A stretch of DNA of 64,000 bases, from positions 16,346 to 80,345 of the forward strand of contig CAVSAT010000023.1 in the NCBI GenBank assembly GCA_963726005.1, given 5' to 3'. The stretch comes from Bog-473 sp963726005. Its GTDB lineage: Bacteria > Actinomycetota > Acidimicrobiia > Acidimicrobiales > RAAP-2. The stretch's first letter is position 1. Every line of letters starts with the position of its first letter. A model generated the notes under the pieces. The model ran no database searches and was not told the origin of the DNA. It worked only from the letters and a program-made list of their open reading frames with translations. Below are positions 59,521-64,000 of the stretch, piece by piece. Made by a program: the position numbers and the translations under genes.

Positions 59521-60396
59521 TCACGACGACCCGGTTGCCGGAGGTCCTGGAACACCGCGGCGCCTTTGGCGGCGCTCGGCGCGTTCGATCTCGCGCTCGA
59601 CGTCGGACCAGATGAGCGGCTCGGTGTCCTGGCCCGTGGTCTCCGCCGTCTGGGCCCGGGTCATGATCACGAAGGCGACCGTCCACAACACGGCGATCGT
59701 GCTCAGCTTGGCGAGGAAACCGGCCAGCTGCTGATCGAGCAGCGGCGAGAGGCCCGCCACCCTCCCGGCGTGGGTGTAGGGGGGGTAGAGGGAGTGTCGG
59801 GCGAAGATCCACACGATGGACAGGAAGCTGGGCACGATGGACTGGACGATGAGGTACCCACCGCGCCCGAGTGCCGACAACCGGGGCGCCCCCGGCAGCT
59901 CGGTCAGCACCGGCGCCCAGAGCACGAAGCCCGAGCCGAGCACGATGAGCTCAATCAGGACGCGGGCGAGGTCGGAGCGGGCGGCGAGGTTCACGGCGCC
60001 GGTTGTGAGCGTGGCGACCGCCACGACGGTGACGATGGCGACGGCGGGGAGCGGCCGCACCACCACGCGCAGCACGGCGTCGACCCAGGGCGGGCGGGTG
60101 AGCCGGGCGATGAGTGCCCGGGGCGTCCCGAGCACCAGGAGGGGCGGCACGGCCAGGGTCAGCAGGAGCCGTTGGAGCACGAGGGCCATCAGCAACCAGT
60201 GGGCGGCGAGGTCACCGAGCGGCCACGTCACGGCGGCAACCAGGACGGCGCTCCCCCCAATGAAGAGGAACATCTGCCTCGCCGTCGCCGCACAGCCCTC
60301 ACGGTGCGTGGCCCACAGGTAGGGACCTACGAGGGCCGGGAGCGCGAGCAGCCACACCGCGTGAAGGTGCCAGTCGAACGGATGCCCGGCGGCCAT
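59521..60396 (-). CDS. ctaG: cytochrome c oxidase assembly protein CtaG (caa3 type)
   Basis: 292 residues with about seven membrane helices. FDWHLHAVWLLALPALVGPY, a conserved-looking AHWLLMALVLQRLLLTLAVP and a late FARHSLYPPYTHAGR with histidines match the CtaG_caa3 family, which supports copper loading of terminal oxidase. The C-terminal 40 residues are basic and cytoplasmic. ATG 60396 is preferred to the in-frame GTG 60399. It is divergent from pafBC; no oxidase subunit genes are in the window. Confidence 0.85.
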   Translation of the reverse strand: MAAGHPFDWHLHAVWLLALPALVGPYLWATHREGCAATARQMFLFIGGSAVLVAAVTWPLGDLAAHWLLMALVLQRLLLTLAVPPLLVLGTPRALIARLTRPPWVDAVLRVVVRPLPAVAIVTVVAVATLTTGAVNLAARSDLARVLIELIVLGSGFVLWAPVLTELPGAPRLSALGRGGYLIVQSIVPSFLSIVWIFARHSLYPPYTHAGRVAGLSPLLDQQLAGFLAKLSTIAVLWTVAFVIMTRAQTAETTGQDTEPLIWSDVEREIERAERRQRRRGVPGPPATGSS

Positions 60397-60415
60397 CACG
60401 GCGCGGCGGTCGCCG

Positions 60416-60421
60416 TAGGCT
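60416..60421 (+). promoter_or_regulatory. -10 element of pafBC (leaderless type)
   Basis: TAGGCT ends 7 nt before ATG 60429. No Shine-Dalgarno sequence is present. Confidence 0.45.
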
Positions 60422-60428
60422 CTGAGCG

Positions 60429-62376
60429 ATGGAGGCGCCCACGAAGCTCGACCGGCTGGAGCGCGTCACGGACCTGGTGCTGGTGCTCCTCGAGGCGCGC
60501 CAGCCCATGACGCTCGACGCGATCGCGCACCAGGTTCCCGGCTACCCCTCCGAGCACGCTGCCCGCCGCCAAGCCTTCGAACGGGACAAGCGTCTGCTGC
60601 GCGACGAGGGCATTCCCGTCCTGACCCAGCGGCTGGACGGCCACGAACAGTACGGATACCGCATCGACCGCGACGCGTTCTACCTGCCAGACCTGGACCT
60701 CGAGCCCGACGAGCAGGTCGCGCTCCACCTCGCCGTCGCCGGCGTCCACCTCGGCGATCCTAGTGGTCGTGATGCGCTGCTGAAGTTGGGTGCGGCCGGC
60801 CTCGGCGACGTCCGCCCCGTCGCTTCCATGGTTCCTCCGGCCGCGCTGATCGAGCTCTACGAGGCGGTACGCACCCGCGCCACGGCCACTTTCACCTACC
60901 GGGGCGAGGCGCGGCGTCGTGGCGCCGGTCGGCCTGTGGTTCCGCTTCGGGCACTGGTACCTGGTGGCCTGGGACCTCGATCGCTCGGCCGTGCGGACGT
61001 TCCGGGTGGACCGGATCGAGGGGCAGGCGTCGAGGGGCGAGGCCGGTGACGCCGTCGTGCCCGAGGACGTGGACGTGGAGGCCGCCCTCCCCGACGAGCC
61101 ATGGGAGGTCGAGGGAGAGGACCGGGTCGAAATGCGGATCCGGGTGGACGCGCTCGAGGCGCGCCGCGTGACGGACGAGGTGGGTCAGGACAAAGTGGTG
61201 GCCCGCCTGGACGACGGATCCATCGAGCTGGTGCTCGGGGTGTCGTCGTTCGCCTCCATCCAGTCGTGGGTGCTCGGCCTCCTCGACCACGCCACGATCG
61301 TGGAGCCCCTCGGCTTCCGCGAGGACATGGTGGCCTGGCTCGGCGCGCTGATCGAACGCCCCCCACCGCCGACCGCGGGGGTGCCGGCCCCCGAGCCGGG
61401 CGTCGAGGAGCCACCGGCTGAGCCGCGTGCCGCCCCCGGACGCGAAACCAGCCGTCGCCTCCGACGTCTGTTGGCCCTGGTCGGGTGGCTGGCGCAGGTG
61501 GGCGAGGCGCCCATCGCCGAGGCGGCACGCCGGTTCGGCATGAGCGAGAAGGAGCTGGTGGCCGAGCTGGAACTGGCCGCGTGCTGCGGTACGCCGCCGT
61601 ACACCCCGGACACCCTGATGGAGATTGAGGTCTCCGAGCATTCCGTCCGGGCCTTCCTGCCCGCCGAGTACGCGCGTCCCCGCCGCCTCACCCCGGCCGA
61701 GGGGTTCGCGGTCGCCGCGTCGGCGCGGCTGCTCCTCGGCGTCCCGGGGTCGGAGGACGACGCACTACGCCGCGCCCTGGCCAAACTCGACGCGGCACTC
61801 GGGTCCCGGGAGGCGGTGGGGCTCGACGTCGACGCACCGACGCATCTGGCGGTCGTGCGGGAAGCCGCCGAAGCGGGTCGCTCACTCGAGATCGACTATC
61901 TCTCTGGTTCCCGGGACGAGTTGACGACGCGCACCGTGGAGCCCGTGCGGGTCGCCACGATCGACGGCCACTGGTACCTCGACGCGTACTGCCACCGGGC
62001 CGGGGACATGCGGCGTTTCCGGGTCGACCGCATCGGCGCCGTGCGCCCCCTCGAGCACACGGCCGGACCGGTCACGGCACCAGCGCGGCCGCTGGAGGAG
62101 ATGTTCGTGCCGGGACCGGGCGCGGTCGAGGTCCATCTCCAGCTGGGACCGGCCGCGCAGTGGGTGCCCGAGTCGGTGCCGGTGCGGGCGGTACGGCGCG
62201 GGGCGGGCGGATTGGTGACCGACGTGGTCCTCGACGTCTCGGGCATGGCCTGGTTCGAGCGTCTCCTCTTGCAGCTCGGTCCCGCGGCCCGCGTCCTGAG
62301 TCCGCCCGAGTTGACCGGACTGGCGGCTGAAGCGGCCCGCCGGGTGCTGGCGCGCTATGAGCCGGGCAGGGGCTGA
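60429..62376 (+). CDS. pafBC: fused PafB-PafC WYL transcriptional activator (frameshifted)
   Basis: PafBC drives the main RecA/LexA-independent DNA-damage response in actinobacteria. The N-terminal half, in the first frame, has a winged helix (DRLERVTDLVLVLLEARQPM) and the start of WYL 1 (ALIELYEAVRTRATATFTYR). At about 60914 the frame shifts to VAPVGLWFRFGHWYLVAWDL and DRSAVRTFRVDRIEG, then a linker, the PafC helix-turn-helix (RRLLALVGWLAQVGEAPIAE) and CGTPPYTPDTLMEIEV, a second WYL (VEPVRVATIDGHWYLDAYCH) and the C-terminal domain. About 649 residues after correction. A natural PafB-PafC fusion is known in Arthrobacter. The proteasome genes are not nearby. Confidence 0.85.
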
Positions 62377-62398
62377 GCAGGTCGCGCTCCGGGGCCGG

Positions 62399-62404
62399 TA
62401 ACTT
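62399..62404 (+). promoter_or_regulatory. -10 element of the Ddn-like gene (leaderless type)
   Basis: TAACTT ends 7 nt before ATG 62412. No Shine-Dalgarno sequence is present. Confidence 0.45.
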
Positions 62405-62411
62405 CGTCGCC

Positions 62412-62831
62412 ATGAGCCCGATGAACGATTTCAACCGCAACCTCATCGAGGAATTCCGCGCCAACAGCGGCACGGTCACGGGCCCCTTCGAGGGCGCACC
62501 ACTTGTCCTGTTGACCACGACCGGCGCGAAATCTGGCCTGAAGCGGGTGAATCCTCTCATGGCGTTGGTCGAAGGCGACACGCTCTACGTGTTCGCCTCC
62601 AAGGCGGGTGCCACGACGAATCCCGCCTGGTACCACAACCTGCTGGCCCATCCCGAGGTCGAGGTCGAGTTCGGTGCCGAGCGCTTCGCGGCCGAGGCGG
62701 TCCCTGTGACCGGGCCCGAGCGGGACCGGCTCTTCGCCGCCCAGAAGGCCCGGAACCCCGCCTTTGGCGACTACGAGAAGACCACCCGCGGCCGGGTGAT
62801 CCCCGTGGTGGAGCTTCGCCGCACGGCCTGA
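62412..62831 (+). CDS. deazaflavin (F420)-dependent nitroreductase-family protein, Ddn-like
   Basis: 139 residues. LVLLTTTGAKSGLKRVNPLM binds the F420 phosphate, and SKAGATTNPAWYHNLLAHPE, then VEVEFGAERF is the other constant block of the DDN family. Such enzymes use reduced F420 to reduce quinones or other small molecules in actinobacteria. The presence of the gene implies F420 synthesis in this organism. Confidence 0.9.
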   Translation: MSPMNDFNRNLIEEFRANSGTVTGPFEGAPLVLLTTTGAKSGLKRVNPLMALVEGDTLYVFASKAGATTNPAWYHNLLAHPEVEVEFGAERFAAEAVPVTGPERDRLFAAQKARNPAFGDYEKTTRGRVIPVVELRRTA

Positions 62832-62888
62832 GCCTCGAGCGCCCGACCGTTCACCCCGGGACGGGCAGGGTGAGCGAAAGGGGCCCGG

Positions 62889-64000
62889 ATGTTCGGGATC
62901 CACGGCATCGGGCGCGGCAGGGCCGACTACTACCTCTCCGACCTGGCCCAGGAGCTGCCGGCATCGGAGCCCGGCCGCTGGGCCGGCGGGGCGGCCGCCG
63001 GGCTGGGGCTCGAGGGTCCCGTCGAGCCGGCGGACTTCCACCGCCTGCTGCAGGGCGGGCATCCCCGAACCGGGGGACCCATCGGTTCGGGCCGGACCAC
63101 GGTGGCGGCCTTCGACCTGACCTTCAGTGCCCCCAAGTCGGCCAGCGTGCTGTTCGCGCTCGGCGGCGAGGCCGTCGCTCGCCGCGTGGTCGCCGCCCAC
63201 TCCGAGGCGGTGGATGGTGCGCTGTCGTACCTGGAGCACTACGCCGTGACGGCGGCCCGCCGCGACAGGGCCGAGCGCATCGTGATCCCCACGACCGGGA
63301 TCGTCGCCGGCCAGTTCACGCACGCCGTCAACCGCAACGGCGACCCCCACCTGCACAGCCACCTCGTGATGGCGAACCTCGTCCACGGGACGGACGGGCG
63401 CTGGAGCGCCTGCGACCGCCGAGGGTTGGAGGCACACCGCCATGCGGCCTCGGCGGTCTTCGAGGCGCATCTCCGCGCCGGTCTGAGCTCAGGGCTCGGT
63501 GTGCGCTGGTCTGCCGCGCCCGGCCGTTCGGCCGAGATCGTCGGCGTGAGACCACACCTCCTGGGCGAATTCTCCAGCCGGGGCGCCGACATCCGTCGCC
63601 ACATGCACGAGATCGGCGCGCGCTCCGGCCGGGCGGGCCGTGTCGCCTGGGCCGCAACGCGTCCCGAGAAACCTCCGGGTTTGCCCTACGCCGAGGCGGC
63701 AGCGGAGTGGGAGCGACAGGCCCGTGCGGTGGACGTGCCGCTCGAGCTCGTGCTCGACCGGCCGGTGCCGGGACGAGGAGGGGGGCGAGCGCTTCTCGAC
63801 GAGCACCGGTTCGCGGCCGTGATCAGCCTGACGCCGCATGGCGGCGCCCGGCGCCGCGACGTCGTGGCGGCGTTCGGTGCTGCCGCGACCGACGGCATCG
63901 CCGCGGGCTCCCTCGATCGACTCGTCGGCCACTGGGTGCAACGCGGGCCGGTCGGGGTGGCCGAATCGCTCCAACCGCGCCGCGCCGTGCTGCCCACGAA
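62889..64000 (+). CDS. MobF/TrwC-type relaxase (3' truncated by the window)
   Basis: A frame open from ATG 62889 to the window edge, 370 residues. The N-terminal relaxase domain is complete: the catalytic tyrosine pair Tyr14-Tyr15 (RGRADYYLSDLA), FDLTFSAPKSASVLFALGGE, and the HUH metal site DPHLHSHLVMAN (His154, 156, 158). The following part (LLDEHRFAAVISLTPHGGAR) begins a second domain, presumably the helicase. MobF relaxases nick and carry DNA in conjugation; chromosomal copies are common in actinobacteria. Nothing else conjugative lies in the window. GAAAGGGG precedes the start. Confidence 0.88.
   Translation, partial: MFGIHGIGRGRADYYLSDLAQELPASEPGRWAGGAAAGLGLEGPVEPADFHRLLQGGHPRTGGPIGSGRTTVAAFDLTFSAPKSASVLFALGGEAVARRVVAAHSEAVDGALSYLEHYAVTAARRDRAERIVIPTTGIVAGQFTHAVNRNGDPHLHSHLVMANLVHGTDGRWSACDRRGLEAHRHAASAVFEAHLRAGLSSGLGVRWSAAPGRSAEIVGVRPHLLGEFSSRGADIRRHMHEIGARSGRAGRVAWAATRPEKPPGLPYAEAAAEWERQARAVDVPLELVLDRPVPGRGGGRALLDEHRFAAVISLTPHGGARRRDVVAAFGAAATDGIAAGSLDRLVGHWVQRGPVGVAESLQPRRAVLPT

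Overview
The window is GC-rich DNA with dense, mostly high-GC3 genes, many GTG starts and ATGA/GTGA stop-start overlaps. The gene repertoire is actinobacterial: a group 3b-type [NiFe]-hydrogenase, a eukaryotic-type (GSII) glutamine synthetase, a monoderm tad pilus locus without secretin, a fused PafBC, an F420-type Ddn oxidoreductase and a FadE30-IpdF-FadD3-like steroid-ring cluster. I infer an uncultured member of Actinomycetota, plausibly Acidimicrobiia. No rRNA or tRNA gene was recognised. This looks like a chromosomal segment.

Layout: (1) 1-0.6 kb holds the tail of an unknown gene and a decayed pyruvate kinase. (2) 0.6-7.8 kb is a NAD(P)-linked hydrogenase operon: beta, a cyclic-nucleotide-binding-like protein, gamma, delta and alpha subunits, then a maturation protease, HypC, an EamA transporter and a DUF6390-like protein. 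(3) 8.0-16.8 kb is a mix of metabolic genes: DUF72, MFS, PRC-barrel, D-threonine-aldolase-like, amidase, PhyH, and a TetR-reductase pair with a visible operator. (4) 16.8-27.0 kb is a full tad/Flp locus: peptidase, TadG- and TadE-like proteins, CpaB, CpaE, CpaF, TadB, TadC, a LuxR-type regulator and two near-identical pilins. Four copies of a 19-nt dyad element precede its transcription units. (5) 27.3-40.7 kb carries glnII, an ECF sigma factor with an unusual membrane/repeat tail, secA, prfB, ftsE, ftsX, a GT39-like transferase, ssb and msrB. (6) 40.8-47.7 kb carries an amidohydrolase divergent from fadE30-ipdF-fadD3-adh, with a perfect palindrome between them, then an rmlA-like gene. (7) 47.8-64 kb carries an ABC exporter, dxs, an MFS protein, a thioesterase, tldD-tldE, an FmdB-like protein, moaC, a carboxyltransferase, ctaG, pafBC, ddn and a MobF relaxase that runs off the end.

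How they work together: the hydrogenase genes encode a soluble enzyme exchanging electrons between H2 and NAD(P)H, with its own protease and HypC; the other Hyp factors must lie elsewhere. The tad locus can build Flp pili, and the shared upstream element suggests that assembly genes and pilins are switched together, perhaps by the LuxR-type protein in the locus. The acyl-CoA cluster points to catabolism of steroid C/D rings.

Two window-wide patterns affect how this annotation should be used. About eleven genes, including essential ones (prfB, ftsX), are each broken by one frameshift while both halves stay well conserved, so consensus error is the likeliest cause and I annotate these as one gene each. 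Also, many starts lie only 6-9 nt after a TANNNT -10 hexamer and lack a Shine-Dalgarno sequence, so leaderless transcription seems common.
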